Part shown: one piece after another, positions 6,831 to 16,531 of the stretch
Numbering within the stretch: position 1 is the stretch's first letter
Layout of the letters: each line of letters opens with the position of its first letter
DNA from: Variovorax sp. WS11
GTDB lineage: Bacteria; Pseudomonadota; Gammaproteobacteria; Burkholderiales; Burkholderiaceae_C
Direction of reading: 5' to 3'
Length of the DNA: 64,000 nucleotides
NCBI RefSeq assembly: GCF_010499245.1
Contig: NZ_JAAGOW010000001.1
Coordinates: 1,550,001 to 1,614,000 of the forward strand
Program-made: the position numbers and the translations under genes
Notes under the pieces: model-generated
The model's database searches: none
The model's input: the letters and a program-made list of their open reading frames with translations, nothing else
What the model was told of the DNA's origin: nothing

Positions 6831-8096
6831 TCAGCTGTCGGAAAGAAAAATGGCCTGCAGGTCACTCAGGAAGTCGAAGCCGCGGACGGTGGGCCAGACG
6901 CGTGCGAGATCGCGCTCGATCAGGCCCTTGCGCTCGGCTTCCTCGAGCCCGCGCTGGATGGCGGTGATGGCCAGGCCGGTGCGCTCGCCGAACTGCGCCA
7001 GCGTGAAGCCTTCCTTGAGGCGCAGCGCATTGAGCATGAATTCGAAAGGCAGCTCGGCAATGCCGACCTCGTCGCTCTGCGCGACCGCGCGAGCGGCGAG
7101 CGCATTGTCCATGTAGAGGCGCGGCTCGCGAAAGCGCACCTGCCGCACGACGCGATGCGCAAAGCTCAGCTTGCTGTGCGCGCCGGCCCCGATGCCGAGG
7201 TAGTCGCCGAACTGCCAGTAGTTGGTGTTGTGGACGCAGTGGTGGCCGGGCCGCGCATAGGCAGAGACCTCGTAGCGCTCCAGGCCGCTTTGCGCCGTAC
7301 GCTCGGTGATGCGGTCGAGCATGGCGTAGGCCACGTCATCCTCCGGCACCACCGGCGGGAACTTGGCGAAATACGTGTTGGGCTCGATGGTCAGGTGGTA
7401 GACCGACAGATGCGGCGGCGCGAGCGCCAGCGCCTGCGTCAGGTCGGCGTCGAGCTCGTCGGGCGTCTGGCCCGGCAGCGCGTACATCAGGTCGAGGTTG
7501 AAGGTGTCGAAGGCCTGCGCCGCTTCCTCGACCGCCGCGATGGCCTGGGCACGGTCGTGCACCCGGCCGAGCGCCTTCAAATGCGCGTCGTTGAAGCTCT
7601 GCACGCCGACCGACAGCCGGGTGACGCCGGCGGCGCGGTAGCCGCGGAAGCGGTCGCGCTCGAAGGTGCCCGGATTGGCCTCCAGCGTGATCTCGCATTC
7701 GGGCGCCAGCCTGAGCCGGGCCCGCAGGTCGCCGAGCAGGCGGTCGATGGAGGCCGGCGAGAACAGGCTGGGGGTGCCGCCGCCGATGAAGACGCTGTGC
7801 ACGCTGCGGCCCCAGACGAGCGGCAGGGCCGCGTCGAGGTCGGCGATCAGCGCATCCAGGTAGCGCTGCTCGGGCAGCGGCGCCTCGCCGCCATCGCTGC
7901 GCCACTCGTGCGAATTGAAGTCGCAATAGGGGCACTTGCGCAGGCACCAGGGCAGATGCACGTAGAGCGAGAGCGGCGGCAACGCCGACAGCTGCAGCGG
8001 GCCGGGGCGCATCCAGTGCAGCACGTCGTTCGCCCGCTCCGCGCCGTCGCCGCGCACCTGTGCACGCTCGTCGGCGATCGGGATGGCAAGGCTCAC
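6831..8096 (-). CDS. hemW: HemW-like radical SAM haem chaperone
   Basis: A 421-residue radical SAM enzyme related to coproporphyrinogen dehydrogenase; HemW is known to bind haem and deliver it to respiratory enzymes. The cluster motif CLRKCPYCDFN gives Cys51, Cys55 and Cys58, with VHLPWC before it as in HemW, and FIGGGTPS after it. The extra cysteine found in true HemN (CxxxCxxCxC) is absent here. The C-terminal HemN domain is present (FELMLNALRLKEGF-type). I chose the GTG start at 8096 because it overlaps the rdgB stop as GTGA; the upstream reading to 8213 is inside rdgB. Part of an rph-rdgB-hemW operon. Confidence 0.9.
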   Translation of the reverse strand: MSLAIPIADERAQVRGDGAERANDVLHWMRPGPLQLSALPPLSLYVHLPWCLRKCPYCDFNSHEWRSDGGEAPLPEQRYLDALIADLDAALPLVWGRSVHSVFIGGGTPSLFSPASIDRLLGDLRARLRLAPECEITLEANPGTFERDRFRGYRAAGVTRLSVGVQSFNDAHLKALGRVHDRAQAIAAVEEAAQAFDTFNLDLMYALPGQTPDELDADLTQALALAPPHLSVYHLTIEPNTYFAKFPPVVPEDDVAYAMLDRITERTAQSGLERYEVSAYARPGHHCVHNTNYWQFGDYLGIGAGAHSKLSFAHRVVRQVRFREPRLYMDNALAARAVAQSDEVGIAELPFEFMLNALRLKEGFTLAQFGERTGLAITAIQRGLEEAERKGLIERDLARVWPTVRGFDFLSDLQAIFLSDS

Positions 8097-8692
8097 AGCC
8101 AGCGCTCCCGCATCAGGGCCAGCATCGCGCGCGCTGCCTGGCCCCGATGGCTGTGGGCGTTCTTCAGCTCGGGCGGCAGTTGGGCGAAGGTCTTGCCGAA
8201 CTGCGGCAGCCACATCACCGGGTCGAAGCCGAAGCCGTTCTCGCCGATCGGCTCGCGGGTGATCTGGCCGGCGGCGCGGCCGACGGCGATCAGCGGTTCC
8301 GGGTCCTCGGGGCTGCGCAGCGCCACCAGCGTGCTGACCAGCGCGGCACGGCGATTGTCGATCCCAGCCATCTGCTCGAGCAGTGCGCGCACGTTGTTGG
8401 CGTCGCCCTTCTCGTAGCCGAAGCGCGTGGCGTAGTAGGCGGTGGCCACGCCGGGCAGGCCGCCGAAGGCCTCGACGCAGAGGCCCGCATCGTCGGCGAT
8501 CGCCGGCAGGCCGGTGGCCGCCGCGGCGTGCCGCGCCTTGGCCAGCGCGTTCTCGACGAAGGTGAAGAAGGGCTCATCTGCCTCGCCGACGCCGAGCTCC
8601 GCCTGGCGCACCAGCGCAATGTCGAGCGGCGCAAACAACTGCTGCAGCTCGGCGAGCTTGCCGGCGTTGTTGGAGGCCAGGACCAGCTTCAT
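8093..8692 (-). CDS. rdgB: RdgB/HAM1 dITP/XTP pyrophosphatase
   Basis: A 199-residue nucleoside triphosphate pyrophosphatase that removes ITP, dITP and XTP from the pool. The signature start KLVLASNNAGKLAELQ carries the SNN..K nucleotide-binding motif; FVENALAKARHAA, AIADDAGLCVEAFGGLPGV, GFGFDPV and the C-terminal SHRGQAARAML are all standard. Start at ATG 8692. It lies 16 bp after rph and overlaps hemW by 4 bp, so translational coupling is likely. Confidence 0.95.
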   Translation of the reverse strand: MKLVLASNNAGKLAELQQLFAPLDIALVRQAELGVGEADEPFFTFVENALAKARHAAAATGLPAIADDAGLCVEAFGGLPGVATAYYATRFGYEKGDANNVRALLEQMAGIDNRRAALVSTLVALRSPEDPEPLIAVGRAAGQITREPIGENGFGFDPVMWLPQFGKTFAQLPPELKNAHSHRGQAARAMLALMRERWL

Positions 8693-8708
8693 CGACGTCG
8701 TCGCTCCA

Positions 8709-9437
8709 TCAGCCGGCCAGCGCCTGCGCCTGCAGAGCCGTGAGCTCGGCGATGCCCTTCTCGGCCAGCAGCAGCAGCGCATTCATCTCTTCGCGCGAGA
8801 AGGCGGCCCCTTCGGCCGTGCCCTGCACTTCCACGAAATGCCCGGCGCCGGTCATCACCACGTTCATGTCGGTGTCGCAGGCGGAATCTTCGACGTACTC
8901 GAGGTCGAGCAGCGGCGTGCCTTGCACGATGCCGACGGAAACCGCGGCCACATGGCCCCGGATCGGCGAAGCCGCGAGAGTGCCGGCCGCCAGCAGCGTG
9001 TTGACCGCATCCTGCGCCGCGACGAAGGCACCGGTGATGGCCGCGGTGCGGGTACCGCCGTCGGCCTGGAGCACGTCGCAGTCGAGGTGGATGGTGCGCT
9101 CGCCGAGGGCAGCCAGGTCGAAGACGGCGCGCATCGAGCGGCCGATGAGACGCTGGATCTCCTGCGTGCGGCCGCTCTGCTTGCCGCGTGCGGCCTCGCG
9201 GTCGCTGCGCGTGTGGGTGGCGCGCGGGAGCATGCCGTACTCGGCCGTGACCCAGCCCTCGCCGCTGCCGCGCTTGTGCGGCGGCACCTTCTCCTCGACC
9301 GAGGCGGTGCAGAGCACGCGCGTCTGCCCGAACTCGATCAGCACCGAGCCCTCGGCATGGATGGTGAAGCCGCGCGTGATGCGAACGGGACGCAGCTGGT
9401 CGGCGGCACGGTCGCCGCTTCGTACGAAAACTGTCAT
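8709..9437 (-). CDS. rph: Ribonuclease PH
   Basis: A 242-residue phosphorolytic 3' exoribonuclease that trims tRNA 3' ends. Diagnostic segments: [22 protein letters not shown], the [17 protein letters not shown] block, [34 protein letters not shown] (substrate and phosphate site) and [19 protein letters not shown]. Length is normal for the family. Start is ATG 9437; upstream in-frame sequence belongs to the phosphatase region. First of three genes with rdgB and hemW. Confidence 0.96.
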   Translation of the reverse strand: MTVFVRSGDRAADQLRPVRITRGFTIHAEGSVLIEFGQTRVLCTASVEEKVPPHKRGSGEGWVTAEYGMLPRATHTRSDREAARGKQSGRTQEIQRLIGRSMRAVFDLAALGERTIHLDCDVLQADGGTRTAAITGAFVAAQDAVNTLLAAGTLAASPIRGHVAAVSVGIVQGTPLLDLEYVEDSACDTDMNVVMTGAGHFVEVQGTAEGAAFSREEMNALLLLAEKGIAELTALQAQALAG

Positions 9438-9462
9438 GTCAACCCAAGAAAAAGAAGAAGGA

Positions 9463-10377
9463 TCAGGACTTGCGCGCGGCAGAGGAGCGCTTGATGGCTT
9501 CGTTGATCTCGGCGATCGAGCGCTCGATGGCGTCCTCGTCGAGGTCGTCGAGCTCGCTGTCGGAGGGCATGCCCGCCTGGATGGTGGAGGCGAAGACGCC
9601 ATCGCTGATGCTGTCGGTGGACACGCCGCGGGTCTGGCCCGGCGCGTCCGGCGTTTCCCATTCGAGCGCGATCAGCGTCACGTTGTCGCTGTGGGTGCCG
9701 CCGTTGCGCAAGGCCATCTCGGCGAGATCGGGCGCGGCGTCCGACACCGGCTTGCCGGAGGACAGCGTGCGCACGATCAGGCTCTCGTCCAGCACGCTCC
9801 ACAGGCCGTCGGAGCACAGCATGATGCGATCGCCGCGCTGCAGCTGCAGCGGGGGGGAGATGTCGAACAGGGGCGTGGTGGGCGAGCCGAGGCAGGTCAG
9901 CAGCAGGTTGCGGTTGACGACGTCCGCGCCCGTCGCGCCGCCGGGCCGCGGCCGCTCGGCATGCGAATGGTCGCGCGTGCGCATCAGCATCTCGCCGTCG
10001 CGAATCACGTAAAGCCGGGAGTCGCCGCAATGGATCCAGGTCGCAGTGGTGCCTTGCAGGACAGCCGCCACCACCGTCGTGCGGGGCGTATCGAGCATGC
10101 CCTTGTTGCCGGCGTAGCGCATGATCTGCTGGTGTGCGGCCATCACGGACGCCGTGAGGAAGGCCTTCACATCCTTCACCACCGGCCGCGCCTCGCGCTG
10201 ATAGAGCGCCGCAATGGTCTGCAGCGCCAGCTGGGCGGCCACCTCGCCTTCGGGATGCCCACCCATGCCGTCGGCCAGCACGAAAAGGCCCGACTCGCGC
10301 GTGTAGCAGTAGCCCATGCGGTCTTCGTTCTTGAGACGACCGCCCTTGCGGCTGACTTGGAAGACGGAGAATTTCAT
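9463..10377 (-). CDS. PP2C-type serine/threonine phosphatase
   Basis: A 304-residue metal-dependent protein phosphatase. The family motifs are in order: [17 protein letters not shown] (RxxNED), [15 protein letters not shown] (metal-binding ADGMGGH), [26 protein letters not shown] (SDGL) and [12 protein letters not shown] (DN metal ligand). The C-terminal 50 residues are acidic and helical. Its ATG overlaps the stop of the kinase gene as ATGA, so kinase and phosphatase are made together and probably act on the same targets, as in other bacterial Stk/Stp pairs. Confidence 0.92.
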   Translation of the reverse strand: MKFSVFQVSRKGGRLKNEDRMGYCYTRESGLFVLADGMGGHPEGEVAAQLALQTIAALYQREARPVVKDVKAFLTASVMAAHQQIMRYAGNKGMLDTPRTTVVAAVLQGTTATWIHCGDSRLYVIRDGEMLMRTRDHSHAERPRPGGATGADVVNRNLLLTCLGSPTTPLFDISPPLQLQRGDRIMLCSDGLWSVLDESLIVRTLSSGKPVSDAAPDLAEMALRNGGTHSDNVTLIALEWETPDAPGQTRGVSTDSISDGVFASTIQAGMPSDSELDDLDEDAIERSIAEINEAIKRSSAARKS

Positions 10378-11381
10378 GCCGGTCGCGTTGTCGGAGCCGC
10401 CGCTTTGGGTAGGCCTTTTTTCTCGAAAGAGCGCATGTTGTCGATCGACAGCCGCACCTTCTCGCTCACGGTGAGCTTGGTGTAGCGGCGCTCGCCCTCG
10501 CGGCTGAGCTCCTTCTGGAGCGCGAAGACGGACTGCGGGCGCGACAGCGGGTCGAGCGACATGCACCACTCGACCACCTCGATCAGGTTGTCGGAATAGA
10601 TGCCGCGCAGGCGCGACAGCGACAGGCCGAGCCGGTCTTTCTCGATGCGCTGAGGCGCGTCGTTGGGGGGATAGCCCTGCATGCAGGCGTAGATGCAGGC
10701 GCCGATGGCGTAGATGTCGGTCCACGGGCCCATCGACGAATCGCGGCGGTACATCTCGGGAGCCGCGAAGCCGGGCGTGTACATCGGGCGGATGAAGTTG
10801 CCTTCCTTGGAGAGCACTTCGCGCGCGGCGCCGAAGTCGATCATCACCGCGCGGTCGTCATCGGTCACGAAGATGTTTGCGGGCTTGATGTCCAGGTGCA
10901 GCATCTTGTGCTGGTGCACGATGCGCAGCCCGCGCAGGATCTCGTCGAACAGCGAGCGGATGGTGGATTCGCGGAAGACCTTCTGCTTCTTGAGGTCGCG
11001 CGCAGTCACGATGAAGTCCTGCAGGGTGGCGCCCTCCAGGTAGTTCATGACCATGTAGACGGTCTCGTTCTCCCGGAAGAAGTTGAGCACGCTGACCACC
11101 GACGCATGCGAGATCTGAGCGAGCGAGCGCCCTTCTTCGAAGAAGCTCTTGAGCCCCAGGCGATAGAGCGATAGCTTCTCGGGTGGCACCTGGGGGCAGA
11201 GTTCGCCGGTGCCGCGCGTGGCCAGCGAGGAGGGAAGGTATTCCTTGATCGCGACCTGCTGACCGCTGTGGTCGACGGCAAGATAAACCACACCGAATCC
11301 ACCAGCGGAGATGCGACGCACGACGCGATAACCGCCAATGACCGTGTCGGGCAGCAAGGGCGAAGGTTTGACCTTTGACAT
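10374..11381 (-). CDS. Hanks-type serine/threonine protein kinase
   Basis: A 335-residue soluble kinase with a complete domain: glycine loop ISAGGFGVVY (24-33), Lys46 in VAIKEYLP, catalytic segment HLDIKPANI with Asp164, IDFGAAR with Asp182, and an APE-type loop (FAAPEMY). The usual HRD is HLD here, so it is a non-RD kinase, suggesting activity without activation-loop phosphorylation. No membrane segment or PASTA repeats are seen; a short basic C-terminal tail follows the domain. Paired with the overlapping PP2C gene. Start at ATG 11381; it is divergent from yicC. Confidence 0.9.
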   Translation of the reverse strand: MSKVKPSPLLPDTVIGGYRVVRRISAGGFGVVYLAVDHSGQQVAIKEYLPSSLATRGTGELCPQVPPEKLSLYRLGLKSFFEEGRSLAQISHASVVSVLNFFRENETVYMVMNYLEGATLQDFIVTARDLKKQKVFRESTIRSLFDEILRGLRIVHQHKMLHLDIKPANIFVTDDDRAVMIDFGAAREVLSKEGNFIRPMYTPGFAAPEMYRRDSSMGPWTDIYAIGACIYACMQGYPPNDAPQRIEKDRLGLSLSRLRGIYSDNLIEVVEWCMSLDPLSRPQSVFALQKELSREGERRYTKLTVSEKVRLSIDNMRSFEKKGLPKAAAPTTRPA

Positions 11382-11473
11382 AATCCGGGAGTTTCGCCCG
11401 AAGGCGGAGGTGCGGCAAGCGAAGGCGGTGCCGTTGTCTCGGGGCGTGCACACCAATTCAAGAGCGAGGCGCG

Positions 11474-12388
11474 ATGCCAGTTTACAGCATGACCGGCTAT
11501 GCCAGCGGCCAGAGCGCCGCGGGCAGCGGTCACCCGGATGCCGAGCCGCGAACCGTCGGCGCGGGCCGGCTCGGAGTCGAGATCCGCTCGGTCAACAGCC
11601 GCTTTCTCGACCTCACATTCAAGCTCCCCGAAGAGCTGCGCCAGCACGAGCCCGTGCTGCGGGAGCTGCTGACCGGGCAGCTCAAGCGCGGCAAGGTCGA
11701 GCTGCGCGCTGCGATCGAGAGCGGCGCCGCGGGCGGCATCGGCGAGCCCTCGACCAAGCTGCTGCAACGGCTCAACGGGCTGCAGGACAGCATCCGCGCC
11801 TGGCTGCCCACGGCCCGCGAGCTCAGCGTGGCCGACGTACTGCGCCTGGCGGCCGGCGACACCAGCGCCAGGAGCGACTGGGGCCCAGAACTTTCCGAGT
11901 TGGCGGCAAAGACGCTCAAGGGCTTGATGACCTCGCGCGAACGCGAAGGCGCACGCCTGGCCAAGATGCTGCAGGACCACCTGGCCCAGCTGCGCGCCCT
12001 GGTGGCGCAGGCGCTGCCGCTGGTCCCCCAGTTGGTCGAGCAGCAGCGCAACCGCTTCCTCGAACGCTGGCAGGAAGCACTGGGCGCGAGCGGCGGCACC
12101 CCGCCGGAGGCGGCGCAGGACCGCGCGCTGGCCGAAGCCACCGCCTTCGCGATCCGCATCGATGTCGCGGAAGAGCTCACGCGCCTGGGCTCGCACCTAG
12201 ACGAGATCGAGCGGCTGGTCAAGAAGGGCGGCGAGATCGGCAAGCGGCTCGACTTCCTGATCCAGGAACTGCATCGCGAAGCCAACACGCTGGGCTCCAA
12301 GTCGGCGACGCTCGAGCTCACCCGCATCGGCGTGGACATGAAGGTGCTCATCGAACAGATGCGCGAGCAGGTGCAGAACATCGAATAA
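11474..12388 (+). CDS. yicC: YicC-family endoribonuclease
   Basis: A 304-residue YicC protein. It opens with the family start [13 protein letters not shown] and continues with [22 protein letters not shown], and the C-terminal DUF1732 region contains [42 protein letters not shown] and [21 protein letters not shown] sequence. YicC is known in E. coli to cleave RNA. A short extra segment (about residues 17-33) sits between the first strand and VEIRSVN, longer than in E. coli. It is first in a yicC-gmk-rpoZ-spoT series. Confidence 0.93.
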   Translation: MPVYSMTGYASGQSAAGSGHPDAEPRTVGAGRLGVEIRSVNSRFLDLTFKLPEELRQHEPVLRELLTGQLKRGKVELRAAIESGAAGGIGEPSTKLLQRLNGLQDSIRAWLPTARELSVADVLRLAAGDTSARSDWGPELSELAAKTLKGLMTSREREGARLAKMLQDHLAQLRALVAQALPLVPQLVEQQRNRFLERWQEALGASGGTPPEAAQDRALAEATAFAIRIDVAEELTRLGSHLDEIERLVKKGGEIGKRLDFLIQELHREANTLGSKSATLELTRIGVDMKVLIEQMREQVQNIE

Positions 12389-12410
12389 CAGGGAAACAGG
12401 GAACGCGCGA

Positions 12411-13031
12411 ATGGATTACCCCGGCAATATCTTCGTGGTGGCCGCGCCGAGCGGCGCCGGCAAGTCGAGCCTGGTCAAGGCCTTGATGGAGCTCGACTCC
12501 GCGGTCCAGCCCTCGGTGTCGCATACCACGCGCCCGCCGCGCGGCCAGGAGAAGCACGGCCGCGAATACTTCTTCGTTCCCCATGCGGAATTCGACGCGA
12601 TGGTCGCCGCCGACGCCTTCGTCGAATGGGCGCATGTGCATGGACAGCGCTACGGCACCTCGAAGAAGGCCATCGAGGACCGCATCGCCAAGGGCGCGGA
12701 CGTCATCCTGGAGATCGATTTCCAGGGCGCGATCCAGATCCGCAAGACCTTCGCCAACGCGGTGACGATCTTCATCCTGCCGCCGAGCTGGGAAGAACTG
12801 CGATCCCGGCTCGAACGGCGCGGCGAGGACAGCGCAGAGGTCATCGAGCTGCGGCTGCAGAACGCCGCGGAAGAGATGGCACGCGCCAACGAATTCGACT
12901 TCGTTATAATCAACGAGTTATTTGAGCGCGCACTTTTCGACCTGAAGGCGATTGTCCACGCTCAGCGGCTCCGGTACTCCGCACAGCGCCGGGCGCGGGC
13001 CGACACCTTCGCCGCGCTGAACATTCCCTGA
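12411..13031 (+). CDS. gmk: Guanylate kinase
   Basis: A 206-residue kinase converting GMP to GDP. P-loop [14 protein letters not shown] at about residues 11-24, GMP-binding segment [35 protein letters not shown], and [13 protein letters not shown]. Length matches the family. It lies 22 bp after yicC and 31 bp before rpoZ. In such operons GMP/GDP supply sits beside the (p)ppGpp enzyme gene. Confidence 0.97.
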   Translation: MDYPGNIFVVAAPSGAGKSSLVKALMELDSAVQPSVSHTTRPPRGQEKHGREYFFVPHAEFDAMVAADAFVEWAHVHGQRYGTSKKAIEDRIAKGADVILEIDFQGAIQIRKTFANAVTIFILPPSWEELRSRLERRGEDSAEVIELRLQNAAEEMARANEFDFVIINELFERALFDLKAIVHAQRLRYSAQRRARADTFAALNIP

Positions 13032-13062
13032 CCCCTCCCCGCCTGTAAGCCGAAAGACCACC

Positions 13063-13266
13063 ATGGCCCGTATCACCGTCGAAGATTGCCTGCAAAAGAT
13101 CCCGAACCGCTTCGAGCTCGTGCTGGCCGCCACCTATCGTGCGCGCATGCTGAGCCAGGGCCACGCACCGAAGATCGAGAGCAAGAACAAGCCGGGCGTC
13201 ACGGCTCTGCGCGAGATCGCGGAAGGCAAGATCGGCCTCGAAATGCTCAAGAAGGTCCCCGGTTGA
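13063..13266 (+). CDS. rpoZ: RNA polymerase omega subunit
   Basis: A 67-residue omega subunit: [20 protein letters not shown] followed by [15 protein letters not shown] and [20 protein letters not shown], matching the family throughout. It helps assemble RNA polymerase and, as known from E. coli, forms part of a ppGpp-binding site with beta'. A strong intrinsic terminator follows within 30 bp. Confidence 0.97.
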   Translation: MARITVEDCLQKIPNRFELVLAATYRARMLSQGHAPKIESKNKPGVTALREIAEGKIGLEMLKKVPG

Positions 13267-13279
13267 GCTGACGCACACC

Positions 13280-13320
13280 TGCAACAAAGAAGCACCGCGA
13301 CGCGGTGCTTTTTTGTTGCA
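13280..13320 (+). terminator. Intrinsic terminator after rpoZ
   Basis: Arms AGCACCGCG (13291-13299) and CGCGGTGCT (13301-13309) with a one-base loop centre, followed by a T-run to 13314; the flanking GCAACAAAG/TTTTGTTGC extends the stem. It separates yicC-gmk-rpoZ from the spoT gene, at least in part. The extended stem could also work from the other strand. Confidence 0.9.
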
Positions 13321-13359
13321 CAAACACATCGAGCCAGCCGCCAAGCTAAAGTGACAAGC

Positions 13360-15615
13360 ATGAGCGCGGTTGTCAAGTCCCAGTCCGGTGCCCCCAAAGG
13401 CACGCCCCGGCCGAGTCCGGCGGCGCTGAACGCGGCTGCCGCCAGCTTCGCCGCGCTGACGGATCGCCTCGACTACCTGAGCGCCGAGGATGTGGAGCAG
13501 GTGCGCCGCGCCTACCGCTTCGCCGACGAGGCCCACCTGGGCCAGTTGCGCAACAGCGGCGAGCCCTACATCACCCACCCGATCGCAGTGGCCGCGCAGT
13601 GCGCGGAGTGGAAGCTCGACGCGCAGGCGCTGATGGCTGCCCTGCTGCACGATGCGATCGAGGATTGCGGCGTCACCAAATCGGAGCTGATCGAGCGCTT
13701 CGGCGCCCCGGTGGCGGAACTGGTCGATGGCCTCACCAAGCTGGACAAGCTGCGCTTCAACACGCGCGAGGAGAACCAGGCCGAGTCCTTTCGCAAGATG
13801 CTGCTGGCGATGGCGCGCGACGTGCGCGTCATCCTGGTCAAGCTGGCGGACCGCACGCACAACATGCGCACGCTCGAGGACGCGCCGCGCGAGAAATGGG
13901 CCCGCATCTCGCGCGAAACCCTCGAGATCTACGCACCGATCGCGCATCGGCTCGGGCTCAACCAGACTTACCGCGAACTGCAGGACCTGTCCTTCCGCCA
14001 CCTGCGGCCCTGGCGCTACGCGATTCTCGCGAAGGCCGTCGCCAAGGCCCGCGGCCGGCGCCGCGACCTGATCCAGAAGGTACAGCAGGAACTGGAAATC
14101 GCCTTCGCCGGGGCCGGCATGAGCGTGCGCATCGCGGGCCGCGAGAAGACGCTCTACTCCATCTACCGCAAGATGGAAGAAAAACACCTGAGCTTCGCCC
14201 AGGTGACCGACATCTACGGCTTCCGGCTGATCGTGCCGACAGTGATCGCCTGCTACACCGGGCTGGGCATCCTGCACCAGATGTACAAGCCCCTGCCGGG
14301 CAAGTTCAAGGACCACATCGCGATCGCCAAGCTCAACGGATATCAGTCGCTGCACACCACGCTGGTGGGGCCGGCCGGCGTGAGCGTCGAGTTCCAGCTG
14401 CGCACCGAGGCAATGCACGTGGTCGCCGAGTCCGGCGTGGCCGCCCACTGGCTCTACAAGGCGGCCGAGCCGAGCGCGGCAACCGGCGACCGCCTGGGCA
14501 CCAAGTGGCTGCAGTCCCTGCTCGACATCCAGGACGAGACGCGCGACGCCGCCGAGTTCTGGGACCACGTCAAAGTCGACCTCTTCCCCGACGCGGTCTA
14601 CGTCTTCACGCCCAAGAGCCAGATCCTGGCGCTGCCGCGCGGCGCGACGGTGGTCGATTTCGCCTATGCCATCCACAGCAACATCGGCGATCACACCTCG
14701 GCTGCGCGCATCAACGGCGACCAGGTCCCGCTGCGCACCGAGCTCAAGAACGGCGATGTGGTGGAGGTCATCACGGCACCGGTCTCGACGCCCAACCCGG
14801 CCTGGCTGGGCTTCGTGCGCACCGGCCGCGCGCGCTCGAAGATCCGCCACTACCTCAAGACCCTCGCGCATGCCGAGTCGGAAGGCCTGGGCGAAAAGCT
14901 GCTGGCGCAGGCGCTGCGCGCCGAGGGCCTCGGCAACCTGCCGGAAGACAACGAGGAGCACCAGCAGATCTGGGAGAAGCTGCTGCGCTTCACCGGGAAC
15001 CGCAGCCGCTCCGAATTGCTGACCGACATCGGCCTGGGCAAGCGGATCGCGACCATCGTTGCCAAGCGGCTGATGGCGCTGCTGGCGGAACGCGGCGAGA
15101 AGCCCGATGCGCTGATGCTGAGCCGCGAGCGCTTCACCGCGCACGAGGCCGTCTCGCAAGGTGCCGTCACGCTGGACGGCAGCGAGAACTCCTCGGTACG
15201 CTTCGCGCTGTGCTGCCGACCCATTCCCGACGACCCGATCGTGGGCTACCTCGGCCACGGCGAAGGCCTGGTGGTGCACACCGACGCTTGCGGCGTCGGC
15301 CAGCGCCTGCGGCACAAGGACAGCGAACGCTTCTTCGCCGTCGAATGGGCGGACGAACCGGTGCGGCCCTTCGAGACCGGCGTCGTGATCACCGTGCGCA
15401 ACGACAAGGGCGTGCTGGCACGCGTCGCCGCCACGCTGGCGGATGCCGAAGCCGACATCACCCACGTGGAGATGGCCGATGAGACGCCGCAGGACTCCAC
15501 CGACCTGCGCTTCGTGATCGCGGTGCGCGACCGCACCCACCTCGAGGCCGTGCTGCGGGCGGCGCGGCGCACCCCCTCAGTACTTGCCGCCGCGCGGACC
15601 GTTCCGGCGCCCTGA
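13360..15615 (+). CDS. spoT: Bifunctional (p)ppGpp synthetase/hydrolase (Rel/SpoT)
   Basis: A 751-residue RSH protein. The hydrolase domain has HD in ALLHDAIEDCG near residue 97 and the later VKLADRTHNMRTL box. The synthetase domain shows GREKTLYSIYRKM, DIYGFRLIV and KFKDHIAIAKLNGYQSLHTT; KFKD stands where bifunctional enzymes have RxKD and RelA has ExDD, so both activities are expected. A TGS domain (YVFTPKSQILALPRGATVVDFAYAIHS) and a C-terminal ACT domain (TVRNDKGVLARVAATLADAEADI) follow. I prefer ATG 13360 over the GTG at 13351. Downstream of rpoZ as in many proteobacteria. Confidence 0.95.
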   Translation: MSAVVKSQSGAPKGTPRPSPAALNAAAASFAALTDRLDYLSAEDVEQVRRAYRFADEAHLGQLRNSGEPYITHPIAVAAQCAEWKLDAQALMAALLHDAIEDCGVTKSELIERFGAPVAELVDGLTKLDKLRFNTREENQAESFRKMLLAMARDVRVILVKLADRTHNMRTLEDAPREKWARISRETLEIYAPIAHRLGLNQTYRELQDLSFRHLRPWRYAILAKAVAKARGRRRDLIQKVQQELEIAFAGAGMSVRIAGREKTLYSIYRKMEEKHLSFAQVTDIYGFRLIVPTVIACYTGLGILHQMYKPLPGKFKDHIAIAKLNGYQSLHTTLVGPAGVSVEFQLRTEAMHVVAESGVAAHWLYKAAEPSAATGDRLGTKWLQSLLDIQDETRDAAEFWDHVKVDLFPDAVYVFTPKSQILALPRGATVVDFAYAIHSNIGDHTSAARINGDQVPLRTELKNGDVVEVITAPVSTPNPAWLGFVRTGRARSKIRHYLKTLAHAESEGLGEKLLAQALRAEGLGNLPEDNEEHQQIWEKLLRFTGNRSRSELLTDIGLGKRIATIVAKRLMALLAERGEKPDALMLSRERFTAHEAVSQGAVTLDGSENSSVRFALCCRPIPDDPIVGYLGHGEGLVVHTDACGVGQRLRHKDSERFFAVEWADEPVRPFETGVVITVRNDKGVLARVAATLADAEADITHVEMADETPQDSTDLRFVIAVRDRTHLEAVLRAARRTPSVLAAARTVPAP

Positions 15616-15618
15616 GCG

Positions 15619-16191
15619 TCAGCCCGCCGCGGGCGACGGCGGCGGATAGCTCACCGACAACACCTCGATCTCGTGCACGCCCCCGGGCGTCGCCAGCTTG
15701 ACCACGTCGCCTTCGCGCGCCTTGAGCAGGGCCCTGGCGATCGGGGAGATCCAGCTCACCTGGCCCTGTGCGCTCTCGGCCTCGTCGATGCCCATGATGG
15801 TCAGCTCACGCTCGTCGCCGGTCTCGTCTGCGTAGCGGACGGTGGCACCGAAGAAGATCTGGTCGCGGCCATGGTGGACCGAGGGGTCCGTCACCTCGGC
15901 CACTTCGAGCCGTTTGGTCAGGAAGCGGATGCGCCGGTCGATCTCGCGCAAGCGCTTCTTGCCGTAGAGATAGTCGCCGTTCTCGGACCGGTCGCCGTTC
16001 TTGGCCGCCCAGTGAACGGCCTCGACCACCTTGGGCCGCTCGACGTCCATCAATTCGAGCAGCTCGTCGCGAAGACGCGCATAGCCCTGCGGCGTGATGT
16101 AGTTCTTGCCCCCGGCGGGCAGCGGTGGAATGCCGGCGGCGCCGTCATCGTCGTCGTCCGCATCGTTCTCTTTGGTGAATGCCTTGCTCAT
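15619..16191 (-). CDS. greB: Transcription elongation factor GreB
   Basis: A 190-residue Gre factor that stimulates transcript cleavage in stalled RNA polymerase. The coiled-coil domain carries NYITPQGYARLRDELLEL and the tip acidic motif GDRSENGDYLYGKKRLREIDRRIRF, whose KKRLREID form is typical of GreB rather than GreA. The C-terminal FKBP-like domain contains FFGATVRY and GQVSWISPIARALL. An acidic Asp-rich N-terminal extension (residues about 9-15) is added. Start ATG 16191. It converges with spoT, with only 3 bp between stops. Confidence 0.93.
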   Translation of the reverse strand: MSKAFTKENDADDDDDGAAGIPPLPAGGKNYITPQGYARLRDELLELMDVERPKVVEAVHWAAKNGDRSENGDYLYGKKRLREIDRRIRFLTKRLEVAEVTDPSVHHGRDQIFFGATVRYADETGDERELTIMGIDEAESAQGQVSWISPIARALLKAREGDVVKLATPGGVHEIEVLSVSYPPPSPAAG

Positions 16192-16258
16192 GGCCTGAAG
16201 CTGAGTTCCCACAAGAGCACAACATTACACGAGTTGATAAAACGACCATCGCGAGTCC

Positions 16259-16531
16259 TCACTGCACGAACATCAGCACCAGCCGCTGCGCATCGTTCTC
16301 GGCATCGCCCAGCGCATCGTCGACCGTCGCGCGCAGCTCGGTGCAAACATGGACGACGCGCTCCTGGGAGGCCTCGCGGATCTTCACCACCCCCGACCAG
16401 CCGCGCGGATGCCGCTGGCAGTCCAACAGCATGGTCTGGCCGTGCGCCTGTGCGAAGACGGACAGGCGCTGGCGCCGTCTCGGGGACCGGCGCCAGATGC
16501 GGATGCAGGAGCTCAACAGGGTAGTGAACAT
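16259..16531 (-). CDS. Small protein of unknown function
   Basis: A 90-residue ORF upstream of greB with a GAGG-type ribosome site. It has a basic N-terminal half (RIWRRSPRRRQRLSVF) and an acidic C-terminal half (ELRATVDDALGDAENDAQRLVLMF). I do not recognise it. Codon use is consistent with coding but the ORF is short and other frames are also open here. It may be a short regulatory protein or a chance ORF. Confidence 0.45.
   Translation of the reverse strand: MFTTLLSSCIRIWRRSPRRRQRLSVFAQAHGQTMLLDCQRHPRGWSGVVKIREASQERVVHVCTELRATVDDALGDAENDAQRLVLMFVQ

Noticed and set aside
12910..15540. An 876-codon minus-strand frame opposite spoT
   Set aside because: High-GC genes leave long open frames on the other strand. 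The plus-strand protein matches Rel/SpoT throughout and the antisense frame has no recognisable domain.
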